Below are positions 1 to 8,149 of a stretch of 64,000 nucleotides of DNA, in pieces. The stretch is from positions 1-64,000 of the forward strand of contig NZ_PVXN01000010.1 of the NCBI RefSeq assembly GCF_002995795.1, given 5' to 3'. This stretch comes from Clostridium thermopalmarium DSM 5974. Lineage in GTDB: Bacteria > Bacillota > Clostridia > Clostridiales > Clostridiaceae. Positions within the stretch are counted from its first letter, which is position 1. Each line of letters begins with the position of its first letter. Made by a program: the position numbers and the translations under genes. Below the pieces are notes generated by a model that ran no database searches, was not told the DNA's origin, and saw only the letters and a program-made list of their open reading frames with translations.

Positions 1-120
1 AGATTAGATTTCCCATAGTTTAACTAGTAAGATCCCTGGAAGACTACCAGGTTGATAGGTCAGAGGTGTAAGTGCAGTAATGCATTAAGCTGACTGATAC
101 TAATAGATCGAGGACTTGAT
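1..120 (+). rRNA. 23S ribosomal RNA, 3' end (partial)
   Basis: The sequence up to about 120 is the conserved 3' end of bacterial 23S rRNA, including the stretch around 95-120 with CTGACTGATACTAATAGATC and GAGGACTTGAT. Only the last ~120 nt are in the window. The end is estimated from the conserved closing stem and may be off by a few bases. The 5S gene follows about 50 nt downstream, so this is the tail of a normal rrn operon read left to right. Confidence 0.95.
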
Positions 121-173
121 CAAATAAAATACACTGTGCAATTTTGAGAGAACAAATTTCTCTTAAAATAATA

Positions 174-290
174 TCTGGTGGTTATAGCTTGAAGGTAACA
201 CCCGTTCCCATTCCGAACACGAAGGTTAAGCTTCAAAGCGCCGATGGTACTGCACTGGAGACGGTGTGGAAGAGTAGGTCGCTGCCAGGT
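174..290 (+). rRNA. 5S ribosomal RNA
   Basis: This 117-nt stretch has the standard 5S signature: the closing stem TCTGGTGG at the 5' end pairs with the 3' CTGCCAGGT region. The conserved CCCATTCCGAACACG (about 207-222) and the GGAGACGGTGTGGAAGAGTA region are present. It lies between the 23S end and a strong terminator. No tRNA genes follow it. Confidence 0.96.
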
Positions 291-298
291 AAGAACAA

Positions 299-327
299 AG
301 CACTAAGAAATTTCTTAGTGCTTTTTT
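299..327 (+). terminator. rRNA operon terminator
   Basis: A 24-nt self-complementary sequence (AGCACTAAGAAA then TTTCTTAGTGCT, 299-322) is followed by a T run, 9 nt after the 5S end. It ends the rrn operon and lies directly before the stop codon of the convergent yitT-family gene. Confidence 0.9.
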
Positions 328-330
328 ATG

Positions 331-1200
331 TTATATTATATTTACAAATCCCTTTCCTTGTACTTCTGAGGTGTCAGTAATAGATATAAAGGCATTTTCA
401 TCAATTCCTCGAATTAGTTGTTTGATTTTTGGCAGCTGTGCTGGAGAAACAATACAATATATTATATTTATTTTTTCTTTTGTATAAGCACCTTCACCGT
501 ATAGTATAGTAACTCCTCGATGAAGCTTATTCATTACAGCAGAAGATACATCTTCTGCTTTTTTTGTAACTATTATAAGCATTTTTTGTCTGCTAAATCC
601 TTTAAGAACCTTATCGATTACAGAAGAAGATAGGTACATGACTATAAGAGTGTATAATCCTACTTCAAGTCCAAAAAATATAGCTCCAATAGAAATAATA
701 ATAAGGTTTACAACAAAGCTTGCTGTGCCGATGTCCATGTTATACTGTTTTTTGGCTATCATACTTATTATATCTATACCACCAGTAGAGCCGTGATTTG
801 AAAAGACAAGTCCTATTCCTAAGCCGCTTAGAATTCCTCCATAGATACAATATAGTAATCTGTTTATTTCAGATGAAGAAGAAAATACTCTTGTTAGAGG
901 AGATGTAAGCATGATACCAAATGAAAGAACTAATGTTCCTATAATAGTAAACACTGTAAACTTTTTGTTTATTTTTAACATGCTTAAAATAAGAAGAGGA
1001 ATATTAAGCAGGAGTAATGATAAACCTACAGGAATGTTAAATAGGTAGTGAAGAATAAGGCTTACTCCAGATAAACCTCCGCTAAGTAATTTACTTGGTA
1101 TTATAAAAAGATTAACACCTATAGCATTTATAAAACTGCCAAGAGTTATCATTAAGCTTTTTTTAATAAACTCTGTTTTAGACATACCTAAAAAATCCAT
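331..1200 (-). CDS. YitT family membrane protein (DUF161 + DUF2179)
   Basis: A 289-aa integral membrane protein. The first ~200 residues hold about five to six hydrophobic segments of the YitT/DUF161 type, with the family-like GGLSGVSLILHY and NHGSTGGIDIIS regions. The last ~85 residues form a soluble DUF2179 domain with an RGVTILYGEGAY-type segment. Family function is not established; roles in small-molecule or ion transport have been suggested. The start has a GGGAGGA Shine-Dalgarno sequence about 11 nt upstream on the minus strand. A second Met at codon 6 is a possible alternative. It converges with the rrn operon and is probably monocistronic. Confidence 0.85.
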   Translation of the reverse strand: MDFLGMSKTEFIKKSLMITLGSFINAIGVNLFIIPSKLLSGGLSGVSLILHYLFNIPVGLSLLLLNIPLLILSMLKINKKFTVFTIIGTLVLSFGIMLTSPLTRVFSSSSEINRLLYCIYGGILSGLGIGLVFSNHGSTGGIDIISMIAKKQYNMDIGTASFVVNLIIISIGAIFFGLEVGLYTLIVMYLSSSVIDKVLKGFSRQKMLIIVTKKAEDVSSAVMNKLHRGVTILYGEGAYTKEKINIIYCIVSPAQLPKIKQLIRGIDENAFISITDTSEVQGKGFVNII

Positions 1201-1341
1201 GTTTATACTAATCCTCCCGCTAAAAATCTAATGTTTAGTATTCCCATCAAGCAAAACTTAATTCTATTTTGAATAATATGAAAGGATTAGAGAAAATATA
1301 ATAAAGAAAAATAAATTGTTAAAAAAGATAGGAGAAGCTCC

Positions 1342-2709
1342 ATGGTGAAATTGACTTCAATTCACTATATATATGTGATAATCATTATATGTATAATTAC
1401 AGCGATTATTAAAAAAAGAGATGTATCTCTGATTTGTATTTTAGGTACAGGAATAATTGGACTTGTGGCAACGGGGAATCCATTGAAGGCTATAGTGATT
1501 ATATATACAGCTATAATTGTTTCTGGAAGAGAGTTTATAGACATTATACTTATTATTTCATTAGTCAATGCTATGTCAAAGGCTTTAAGCGATATAGGAG
1601 CAGATGAAATTATGATTTCTCCTATAAAAAAGCTTATGTTCAATAAAGCAATAGCTTTTATTATACTTGGAATAACTATGATGATAATATCTTGGTTTGT
1701 TTGGCCAACAGCAGCTGTGGTATTTATAGGAGCGATAATGGTTCCCGCTGCAATAAAAGTGGGTCTTCCTAGAATTTGGGCAGCTGTTGTATTGTGCTTA
1801 TTTGGAAAGGGAGCGGCTCTATCTAGTGATTTTTTTATACAAGGAGCTCCAGCTATAACTGCAAAGAGTGCTGGAATAAAGGATATATCGGGGATAGTTA
1901 AGGCTAGCATACCATTTTGGGTTGCCATGTGTGTATTTTCTGCTTCAACTGCTTTTATACTTATGAAAAAAGATGAAAAGTTATTCTTAAAAAGAGAGGA
2001 AGCATATGAGGCAGCTTTTACAGAAGATAAACTTGTTAAGGGAGCTAAAGTTATTTCAATTTTGACTGTAATTATGTTCATGCTTAATATAGTTTTTATG
2101 CTCATATTTAATATAAAAGGAGAAGAAGCAACAGCTTTAATTGGAGGAACATCCGTATTGATTCTAATACTTTCAGCTATAACTAAATTTGGGTTTTCTA
2201 AAGCCCTTGGAGAATTTACAGGGTATATAAGAGATGGTTTTATGGCTGGAATGAAGATTTTTGCACCTATAATCATAATAGGAGCATTCTTCTTTCTAGG
2301 AAGTGAAGAAACTGCTCAGAAAATATTGGGATCAGAAGCTACTGGACTATTGACAGACATAAGCATATATGTTTCTTCTAAAATAAAATTATCAAGAATT
2401 AGTGCAATAGCCATGCAGGGACTTATAAGTACTTTAGTAGGAGTAAGTGGTTCAGGCTTTGGTGGAATTCCACTGGTTGGAACTTTGGCAAGGGCCTTTT
2501 CAACATCAGTAGGTGTAGACATAAAAAGAATAGCAGCCTTTGGTCAAGTTATAACAGTATGGATTGGTGGAGGAACTATAATTCCTTGGAGTGTAGTTCC
2601 CGTTGCAGCTATATGTGAAGTAACACCTATTGAACTTGCTAAAAAGAATTTAATACCTGTAACTGTGGGAGTAGTAGCTACATTTATAGTTGGAATGCTT
2701 TGGGTCTGA
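1342..2709 (+). CDS. Putative multi-spanning permease (ion-transporter-like)
   Basis: A 455-aa protein made almost entirely of hydrophobic helices, about 11-12 predicted membrane spans. Gly/Ser/Pro-rich re-entrant-looking segments occur near residues 155-175 (GKGAALSSDFFIQGAP) and 355-385 (GVSGSGFGGIPLVGTLARAF). That duplicated hairpin pattern is typical of the ion transporter (IT) superfamily, which includes the DctM, CitM and GntP types. I cannot assign a subfamily or substrate. The ATG has an AGGAGA ribosome site. A DsrE-like gene follows after about 50 nt, so the two are probably co-transcribed. A long antisense open frame over its first two thirds is a codon-bias shadow. Confidence 0.75.
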   Translation: MVKLTSIHYIYVIIIICIITAIIKKRDVSLICILGTGIIGLVATGNPLKAIVIIYTAIIVSGREFIDIILIISLVNAMSKALSDIGADEIMISPIKKLMFNKAIAFIILGITMMIISWFVWPTAAVVFIGAIMVPAAIKVGLPRIWAAVVLCLFGKGAALSSDFFIQGAPAITAKSAGIKDISGIVKASIPFWVAMCVFSASTAFILMKKDEKLFLKREEAYEAAFTEDKLVKGAKVISILTVIMFMLNIVFMLIFNIKGEEATALIGGTSVLILILSAITKFGFSKALGEFTGYIRDGFMAGMKIFAPIIIIGAFFFLGSEETAQKILGSEATGLLTDISIYVSSKIKLSRISAIAMQGLISTLVGVSGSGFGGIPLVGTLARAFSTSVGVDIKRIAAFGQVITVWIGGGTIIPWSVVPVAAICEVTPIELAKKNLIPVTVGVVATFIVGMLWV

Positions 2710-2760
2710 AATTTAAGCTTAGCAATGAAAAAAGGATATATAATCTAGGAGGTGAAAGCT

Positions 2761-3252
2761 TTGAATAATGAGGTTACAGGAAAAAAATTAAATTTACTTC
2801 TTTTTAGTGGAGAATATGATAAAGCCTTAGCAGCTTTAACTATAGCAAATGCTGCAAGGGAGATTGGAGTAGAAGTTACTATGTTTTGCGCTTTTTGGGG
2901 TTTATTCCTACTAAGAGATCCAGAAAAAATGACATTAGAGGATAAAACAGCCTATGAAAAAATGTTTCACACCATAACACCAAAGGGACCAGAGCAGCTT
3001 CCGCTATCTAAAATGAATATAGCAGGTGTAGGTAAAGCCATGCTTGAAGATATGATGGAAGATTCAAAAACTCCACCACTTATTGCATTTTTAAAAGGTG
3101 CAATAAAAAATGGAGTTAAATTTTATGGCTGCAAAATGTCCATTGAGGTTATGGGATTTAAAGAAGAAGAGTTTATTCCTGAAATGAAAATAATGACTGC
3201 AAAAGACTACTTAAAAGATGCACTGAATTCAGATATGCAGTTATTTGTTTAA
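2761..3252 (+). CDS. DsrE/DsrF-like (peroxiredoxin-type) small protein
   Basis: A 163-aa soluble protein of the DsrE/DsrF/DrsH-like family. It opens with a beta strand (KLNLLLFSGEYDKALAALTIANAA) and has the family-like 'vtmFCAFWGLFLLR' segment, with Cys in FCAFW and a second Cys in KFYGCKMSIEVMG near residue 124. Related proteins act in sulfur transfer or redox chemistry; the function here is not known. The start is set by the ribosome site: AGGAGG lies at 2747-2752, so the GTG at 2752 overlaps it and cannot be the start, while TTG at 2761 is spaced 8 nt away. It follows the permease gene closely and may work with it in handling a sulfur compound, which is inference. Confidence 0.8.
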   Translation: MNNEVTGKKLNLLLFSGEYDKALAALTIANAAREIGVEVTMFCAFWGLFLLRDPEKMTLEDKTAYEKMFHTITPKGPEQLPLSKMNIAGVGKAMLEDMMEDSKTPPLIAFLKGAIKNGVKFYGCKMSIEVMGFKEEEFIPEMKIMTAKDYLKDALNSDMQLFV

Positions 3253-3344
3253 AACAGAATTGAAGTATTTTAAGCGTAAAATACTTTTAAGTGGAGAAAA
3301 AGGAAGTTTAGAGAGTTTATAATAATATATTGATTAGGTATTTA

Positions 3345-3427
3345 AACATCACTTATGGAATTTGCATTGTAGAAAGTATTGAACAAACAATAGAAGCTTT
3401 CCTAAATGCAAATCCATAAGTGATGTT
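3345..3427. repeat. Short hairpin-flanked repeat element, internally deleted copy
   Basis: An 83-bp inverted-repeat structure. The outer arms are AACATCACTTATGG (3345-3358) and its exact complement (3414-3427). Inside are ends shared with the 215-bp element at 7093-7307: ATTTGCATTGTAGAA on one side and GAAGCTTTCCTAAATGCAAAT on the other. The middle is shorter than in the 7 kb copy. The right arm overlaps the stop codon of the minus-strand glycerophosphodiesterase gene, and the structure sits between two convergent genes, so it may double as a terminator hairpin. Confidence 0.7.
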
Positions 3428-4154
3428 ATATATCTTGAAGGAGCTTATTTAGCTTATCTGGATAGTTTGTTGTTATTCCATCTACTTCAAAATCTATAAA
3501 TCGTTTCATAAATTTCCCATCATCAATAGTATATGGGACTATTTCTATTTTAGCTTTTTTTATTCTTTTTATAATCTTAGAGCTATTTACTGCAAGGAAA
3601 TAGGGATGAAGAGCTTCAGCACCTAAAAATTTTGCATATTTTTCTGGGTGAACAAGTCCAGTCATATATAAAAGCCCTATTTTTATCTTTTTAGAAATTT
3701 TCTTTATCTTCATCAAAGAATAATGATTAAAACTAGAAACTGTAACTCTATTATTCATATTATATTTATTTATCAAATCTACAGTTTTTTTTTCAATATT
3801 CTCATACTGAACAATATTATTCTTTAATTCAAGATCTAGTTTAAGTTCGTTATGAGATGCAAATTGAAAAAGCTCCTCTAAAGTAGGCACTTTCAACCCT
3901 TCGAACTCCTTAGAAAAATAAGAACCAGCATCTAATTTTAAAAGCTCTTTGTAGGTATAATCTTTTACAAAGCCAGTTCCGTTTGTAGTTCTATCCACTC
4001 TTTCATCATGAATCAACACCAGGACGCCATCTTTGGTCATGTGAATGTCGGTTTCTATACCTGTTGCACCGAGAGAAACTGCTTTTTCAAAAGCCAGCAT
4101 AGTGTTCTCAGGGAAATATCCACTAGCACCTCTATGGGCATAATTTATTATCAT
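3426..4154 (-). CDS. Glycerophosphodiester phosphodiesterase (GDPD family)
   Basis: A 242-aa soluble enzyme that hydrolyses glycerophosphodiesters to glycerol 3-phosphate and an alcohol. The GDPD TIM-barrel signature is clear from the chosen start: His7-Arg8 in YAHRGASGYFPENT, Glu34 and Asp36 in GIETDIHMTKDG, and His49 in VLIHDERVDRTTNG. There is no signal peptide, so it should be cytoplasmic. A longer frame would add 13 residues, but AAGGAGGAGC lies 7-8 nt before the ATG at 4154, which makes this the start. It is monocistronic; its 3' end runs into the repeat hairpin at 3345-3427. Confidence 0.92.
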   Translation of the reverse strand: MIINYAHRGASGYFPENTMLAFEKAVSLGATGIETDIHMTKDGVLVLIHDERVDRTTNGTGFVKDYTYKELLKLDAGSYFSKEFEGLKVPTLEELFQFASHNELKLDLELKNNIVQYENIEKKTVDLINKYNMNNRVTVSSFNHYSLMKIKKISKKIKIGLLYMTGLVHPEKYAKFLGAEALHPYFLAVNSSKIIKRIKKAKIEIVPYTIDDGKFMKRFIDFEVDGITTNYPDKLNKLLQDI

Positions 4155-4323
4155 AAATAAGCTCCTCCTTTTATGACTTATTAAATTTGGCATAAGGTGT
4201 GATAGAAGACAGAATTCTGTTCATATTGAATATATATTATAGAATTATATATTATAGAATATCTTTAAATGACACTGTTATAGAAAGGATTTTAATAAAT
4301 GTTAAAATTAGTAAGGTGCAAAT

Positions 4324-4422
4324 ATGATAAATATTAAAAAACTAAAATATGAATTTAATAATAATTATTTAAAATTAAAATCATCTTATAGAAGAAAGTT
4401 TAAGTATAGTTTGTCTAAGTAA
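4324..4422 (+). CDS. Possible 32-aa basic peptide (doubtful)
   Basis: In the 349-bp gap between the glycerophosphodiesterase gene and the small HTH gene, the only candidate is this ATG frame with an AAGGTG site 5 nt upstream. It encodes a lysine-rich, tyrosine-rich 32-aa peptide (starts MINIKKLKYEFNNNY). Its composition is close to what random AT-rich DNA gives. The rest of the gap is AT-rich with no clear signal. Confidence 0.2.
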   Translation: MINIKKLKYEFNNNYLKLKSSYRRKFKYSLSK

Positions 4423-4503
4423 TACAAACAATATTAAAGAAGAGTTGTATACAAGATAATATTAGTTAGTAATACAAAAATAAGAGTCATTAGAGGTGAT
4501 ATA

Positions 4504-4686
4504 ATGAACGAAAATCTAAGGAATATTAGAATAGAAAATGGTGAGACAGAGGAGAATATTGCAGAGCTTTTAAATATACCAGTTTCAGAATATATAGATA
4601 AAGAAAAAGGAATTATATCAACAACTAATGGAGAAAAGAAAATACTAGCAGAATATTATGGTGTTGATATTAATAAATTAATTTGA
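4504..4686 (+). CDS. Small Cro/C1-type helix-turn-helix protein
   Basis: A 60-aa protein that is essentially one XRE-type HTH domain: NLRNIRIENGETEENIAELL, then LNIPVSEYIDKEKG and KILAEYYGVDINKLI. This is the usual five-helix layout ending in the 'lA..ygvsid.Li' motif. The recognition helix region is less regular than in phage repressors. AGAGGTGAT lies just upstream. A strong terminator follows at once, so it is a single-gene unit. Target unknown. Confidence 0.75.
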   Translation: MNENLRNIRIENGETEENIAELLNIPVSEYIDKEKGIISTTNGEKKILAEYYGVDINKLI

Positions 4687-4691
4687 TAAAG

Positions 4692-4734
4692 AGGCTTATT
4701 CGGGCCAATATATGCTCTGAATAAGCTTTTTTTT
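4692..4734 (+). terminator. Terminator after small HTH gene
   Basis: Stem GGCTTATTC with GAATAAGC, loop in between, followed by eight T. It lies 6 nt after the stop codon of the 60-aa HTH gene. Confidence 0.88.
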
Positions 4735-4796
4735 ATAATAAATTCGTTCATAGAGGGAAAAATAAATTAGTAGTAACTATTTTAGAGGTGATGGAT

Positions 4797-5378
4797 ATGA
4801 AAAAAAAGATATTACCTGAACTATTAACATTAGTCTTTATTTTTTATTCAGCGATTGGACTAACTGGGTGCCGCCTTTTAAGCATTATATATAGAAAAGA
4901 GCCTATAAATAAAGAAAATACTGTATTTACATTAGAAACAACTCAGGCTAATGGATGGGGCTCAGGTGCTGCAAATCAAGATGATAATTTAACCTTCGAA
5001 AAGATGTTGAGATATGCTATTGAAGATGAATATATTAAGAGGACCAGATATGAGTTGATCTCAGAAAAATTTAAAATAGATGAGCCTTTTTATAGTATGG
5101 CAAAGTGTGAAACAGGGAATATATTAGCTCTTATAACCTTATTTTCTAAGCATAACATACCTGTTCCTCAAGATAAGTCTTTAGAATATATAAAGACTCC
5201 TAAAACCATTGAAGATGCATATAATCTATCTATAAAAGGTGAGGAAAATAATATCATTATGTATGAAAAATTTCTTAAAGATGAATCTTTAGATGAAGAT
5301 GCAAAAGCAATATTTTCGAAGCTTAGAGATATATCAAAAGAAAATCTAAATAAATTAAGCAAAAGAGAAAATAACTAA
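4797..5378 (+). CDS. Ferritin-like (DUF2202-type) lipoprotein
   Basis: A 193-aa exported protein. It begins with a lipoprotein signal (KKK, hydrophobic stretch, then L-T-G-C near residue 26), so it should be anchored to the membrane outside. After a short linker, residues ~65-190 form two helix pairs resembling DUF2202 ferritin-like domains: EDEYIKRTRYELISEKF, CETGNILALITLFSKHNIPVP and, near the end, EENNIIMYEKFLKDESL. The Glu/His metal ligands are only partly kept (few His), so metal binding is uncertain. The chosen ATG sits 8 nt after AGAGG; two upstream candidates are too close to it. The prsW-like gene follows 39 nt downstream. Confidence 0.7.
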   Translation: MKKKILPELLTLVFIFYSAIGLTGCRLLSIIYRKEPINKENTVFTLETTQANGWGSGAANQDDNLTFEKMLRYAIEDEYIKRTRYELISEKFKIDEPFYSMAKCETGNILALITLFSKHNIPVPQDKSLEYIKTPKTIEDAYNLSIKGEENNIIMYEKFLKDESLDEDAKAIFSKLRDISKENLNKLSKRENN

Positions 5379-5417
5379 ATCTATATATACAATACTAATG
5401 AAGAAAGGGTGCTTCTC

Positions 5418-6131
5418 ATGAGTACAAGATTATTTATTATTGCTGTAATTCCTGGAATAGCCTTAGCTCTTGCAGCTTATTTAACAGATAGATATGACAG
5501 AGAACCTATTAGCCTACTTATGAAGGTGTTTATTTTAGGATGCTTATCAGTAATTCCAGCGGCAATTGTAGAGAATTTTTTAATGTCCTTTAATATTTTT
5601 AGATGGCTTTTAGGACCAGCTTATCAAGCTTTTATAGTTGCTGGCTTGACAGAGGAATTTTTTAAAAGAGAAGTAGTTTTAAGGACTGCCTTTAGAAGCC
5701 ATGCTTTTGATGAAAAATTAGATGGAATAATATATGCAGCCTTTTCAGCTTTAGGATTTGCTACAGTAGAAAATATAATATATGTAGTTTTTAGATTTAC
5801 TACCAATCCTCATATAGGGATATACAGAGGAGTATTTTCTGTGCCTGCTCATATGTTATTTGCAGTAACCATGGGATATTATTTATCTTTAGCAAAGTTT
5901 TCACAAAAAGATATAACTAATAGACATTATCTAAGAAGATCCTGGTTGATTCCAGCAATTCTACATGGAACTTTTAACTTTATTTTAATGTCAAATTTGC
6001 CTAGGCTAATGACGCTATTTATACCTTTTGTAGTATATTTATGGGCCATAAATTTAAGAAAGCTTAATAGATTTTATTTAGAATCCAGAGATTTGTTTAA
6101 AGTAGAGTATAGTAAAAGGAAAAAAGTTTGA
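5418..6131 (+). CDS. prsW: PrsW family intramembrane metalloprotease
   Basis: A 237-aa multi-pass membrane protein with the PrsW motifs: Glu79-Glu80 in GLTEEFFKREVVLR, Glu118-Asn119 in FATVENIIY, His145 in VPAHMLFAVTMGYY, and HGTFNF near residue 190. In Bacillus, PrsW makes the first cut in the anti-sigma factor RsiW; related proteins serve other stress pathways. No sigma/anti-sigma pair is nearby, so the substrate is unknown. The neighbouring lipoprotein might be in the same transcript. The start at ATG 5418 fits the AAAGGG site; the upstream GTG overlaps that site. Confidence 0.88.
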   Translation: MSTRLFIIAVIPGIALALAAYLTDRYDREPISLLMKVFILGCLSVIPAAIVENFLMSFNIFRWLLGPAYQAFIVAGLTEEFFKREVVLRTAFRSHAFDEKLDGIIYAAFSALGFATVENIIYVVFRFTTNPHIGIYRGVFSVPAHMLFAVTMGYYLSLAKFSQKDITNRHYLRRSWLIPAILHGTFNFILMSNLPRLMTLFIPFVVYLWAINLRKLNRFYLESRDLFKVEYSKRKKV

Positions 6132-6233
6132 CAAAAGAAATTACAATAAATACTATAACAATTATTTTAGTTCTAAAGATATGATTATGCTTATAAAAAT
6201 ATTACAGTAAGTATTTTTGGGGAGAGGCTTTTA

Positions 6234-7070
6234 GTGGTAGATAATAGAGCCATTATACCTTTGTATGCTAATGAAAATTTGTTAAACAACTTATTTACTG
6301 TAGTGGTTCAACAATTTGCTCAAATAAGAACTGTAAGTATTAGAAATCAGCAGACTTTAAGAATTACAACACCATTAGCTAATGTTGTTAAAGGATCTTA
6401 TATTCAGGGAACATGTGACATAGAATTAATAAATGAATTTGCAAATCAAAGGACAGAAGAAAGAGTTTCGAAGATAATAGTAGTATTTCTTGAAACTAGA
6501 GGAATACTAGAAAAGAATAATTTATTAAAAAGGCTGGATAGTAGTGATGATATAAATAAACTACAGGAAAATGACTATGTAGAGTTTAAGTGTATATTAA
6601 ATAAAAGTCCTCAGATTAAACAAATGGAAGATATTATAAGGTATATGGAAATGGAACATACTTTTTGTCCTAATAATACATCTATTAATTCAGAAATCTT
6701 ATCTAGAATGAAAAATAGCCTAGAGGCGTGGAAAAATTCGAATAGCTTAAAATTTATTACAGAAGGTCTTGCTGGGACTAACACAAGAGCAATAGTTCCA
6801 CTGCAATTAAAATATATGCACGACAGTTTAGATGATATTTATAATAATTATGTTACTGTAATGGGAAAAGTAGTAAAAGGCAAAGATAGAGTAAATAAAA
6901 ATGTAGACTTATCCAGCCACACATACTACGATTTTTTAGACGATATTCATTTTAAAGAGTTTAAGGAGAAGTTTTTAAAAAATGCTCCTATTGATGGAAT
7001 GTATAGAAATGAATTTGTAAATAATAGCGACTCTTTTATAGAAGTACTGCCAATTGCTATGTATATTTAA
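6234..7070 (+). CDS. Uncharacterised protein (possibly DUF6414-like)
   Basis: A 278-aa soluble protein I cannot assign with confidence. It reads as an N-terminal alpha/beta part (RAIIPLYANENLLNNLFTVV then a strand-rich segment to about residue 85) and a helical C-terminal half. The N-terminus recalls DUF6414-type bacterial proteins that start with a 'iPlYl....l.dll' motif. A second, similar-looking segment (TRAIVPLQLKYMHDSLDDIYNN, ~180-202) suggests an internal duplication. The start is GTG with GGGGAGAGG 6 nt upstream. The hairpin-flanked repeat follows its stop by 23 nt. Confidence 0.6.
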   Translation: MVDNRAIIPLYANENLLNNLFTVVVQQFAQIRTVSIRNQQTLRITTPLANVVKGSYIQGTCDIELINEFANQRTEERVSKIIVVFLETRGILEKNNLLKRLDSSDDINKLQENDYVEFKCILNKSPQIKQMEDIIRYMEMEHTFCPNNTSINSEILSRMKNSLEAWKNSNSLKFITEGLAGTNTRAIVPLQLKYMHDSLDDIYNNYVTVMGKVVKGKDRVNKNVDLSSHTYYDFLDDIHFKEFKEKFLKNAPIDGMYRNEFVNNSDSFIEVLPIAMYI

Positions 7071-7092
7071 GAAATAAATTGTGACAATTCTT

Positions 7093-7307
7093 AATATTGA
7101 ACATTCCATATGAGATTTGTATTTAGGAAAGCTTCACTACGCAAAGAAACTCTAATATTTCTGATTTTAAAACCCTTAAACTTTCTAACCTCGCTGTTGC
7201 TCAAATAATAGAAGGTTCTTTACGGTGTTTTAAATCTATAAATAAAGAGCTTTTAATGTAGTTCAACGCCTTCTACAATGCAAATCTCATATTCCGGTTC
7301 AATATTG
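7093..7307. repeat. Hairpin-flanked repeat element, 215 bp
   Basis: Outer inverted arms AATATTGAAC and GTTCAATATT (7093-7102, 7298-7307), then ATATGAGATTTG(T/C)ATT inverted on both sides. The left inner end TTAGGAAAGCTTCAC (7123-7137) and the right inner end, ending in the complement of ATTTGCATTGTAGAAGGC, are the same ends as in the 3345-3427 copy. No ORF of note lies inside; it has internal imperfect repeats such as AAACTCTAATATTT. It lies directly downstream of a gene, like the other copies. It looks like a MITE-like or structured RNA element rather than an IS. Confidence 0.7.
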
Positions 7308-7518
7308 AAAAGATTATCCATATTTATTGAACAAAAGTGTTTTTGTAAAAGTAAATACACATACAGACAAAAATAATATTAGATTTACAATCATTAGCGT
7401 TTATTTAAACTTGAGATTCAGGTGCACTTAAAAAATGGATTTATAATTACAGTAACTGATAAATTCTTATGTTAGAAGGTTGATTTTTTGAAATTATATA
7501 AGACGTACTGGTACAAGC

Positions 7519-7700
7519 ATGGGTACTGTGAAGATCGAAGTAGAAGATCCAAGAGAACTTGTAGATATTAAAACAGCTTTAAAGCAGTATAGAAAACAGT
7601 TAGATAAAAAAACCAAACAAATTATGTTATAGAACAAAAATATAAAATTGATAAATTAATAAAAAAATTGGAATTTCAAAATTCATTAGAACTAGAATAA
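7519..7700 (+). pseudogene. Frameshifted small coding remnant
   Basis: From ATG 7519 a frame encodes MGTVKIEVEDPRELVDIKTA and continues to 37 aa, with the stop at 7630-7632. After a run of seven A (about 7604-7610) a second frame continues the same lysine/glutamine-rich helical character (EQKYKIDKLIKKLEFQNSLE) to a TAA at 7698-7700. Joined, they would give about 60 residues with coiled-coil character. I do not recognise the parent gene. It may be a decayed gene fragment or a real short peptide. A terminator hairpin follows 16 nt later. Confidence 0.4.
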
Positions 7701-7715
7701 AACTATAAAGATTAG

Positions 7716-7757
7716 AGAGTGTCTGGATAGATTAAGATTTGACAGATACTCTTTTTG
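7716..7757 (+). terminator. Terminator-like hairpin
   Basis: AGAGTGTCTG pairs with CAGATACTCT (one G-U pair), and TTTTTG follows. It lies just after the 7519-7700 remnant, which supports that region once having been transcribed. Confidence 0.75.
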
Positions 7758-7819
7758 TTTTATAGAAGATATAGTAACCTGGTTTGGATTAACTTACATT
7801 TTATAAAAAAATAAAAATG

Positions 7820-7828
7820 TGTTATAAT
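7820..7828 (+). promoter_or_regulatory. Extended -10 promoter
   Basis: TGTTATAAT matches the extended -10 form TGnTATAAT. It lies 36 nt before the ATG of the 81-aa membrane protein gene. No good -35 is present, as is common for extended -10 promoters. Confidence 0.55.
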
Positions 7829-7863
7829 CTCTATGCAATATATATCATCTGAGGTGTATTAAT

Positions 7864-8109
7864 ATGAAAACATGGGACAAGCAAAAGTTTATTATAAAGC
7901 ATGGAATTTTAGAGTGGGGAATACCTGTTGCCATAATGTATGCTTTTATAATAACTTTGCATGAAAAAGACTTAAATAAAATAATGCTTATATCAAACTA
8001 CTTTTTAACTAATATATTAATATCCTCTATAGGTTTTTCCATAGGAGGATATTTTTTGGGCTATTTTATGTGGAGAAGACACAAGAAGAATTCAAATAAG
8101 ATGGAGTAA
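7864..8109 (+). CDS. Small membrane protein, unknown function
   Basis: An 81-aa protein with two hydrophobic segments (about residues 14-32 and 43-68) and a basic C-terminus (WRRHKKNSNK). It is not recognised. The ribosome site is GAGGTG. It is 40 nt upstream of the secreted protease gene, so the two may share a transcript. Confidence 0.65.
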   Translation: MKTWDKQKFIIKHGILEWGIPVAIMYAFIITLHEKDLNKIMLISNYFLTNILISSIGFSIGGYFLGYFMWRRHKKNSNKME

Positions 8110-8149
8110 TTATTTAGTTTAGTGTTGATATGGGGGTGGAGGAGAACAA

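Noticed and set aside
144-380. 78-aa frame over the 5S rRNA
   Set aside because: It lies in the 5S gene and its terminator.
1365-2276. 303-aa open frame antisense to the permease gene
   Set aside because: It has no ribosome site, its translation is a low-complexity mirror of the hydrophobic codons on the other strand, and the plus-strand gene has all expected signals.
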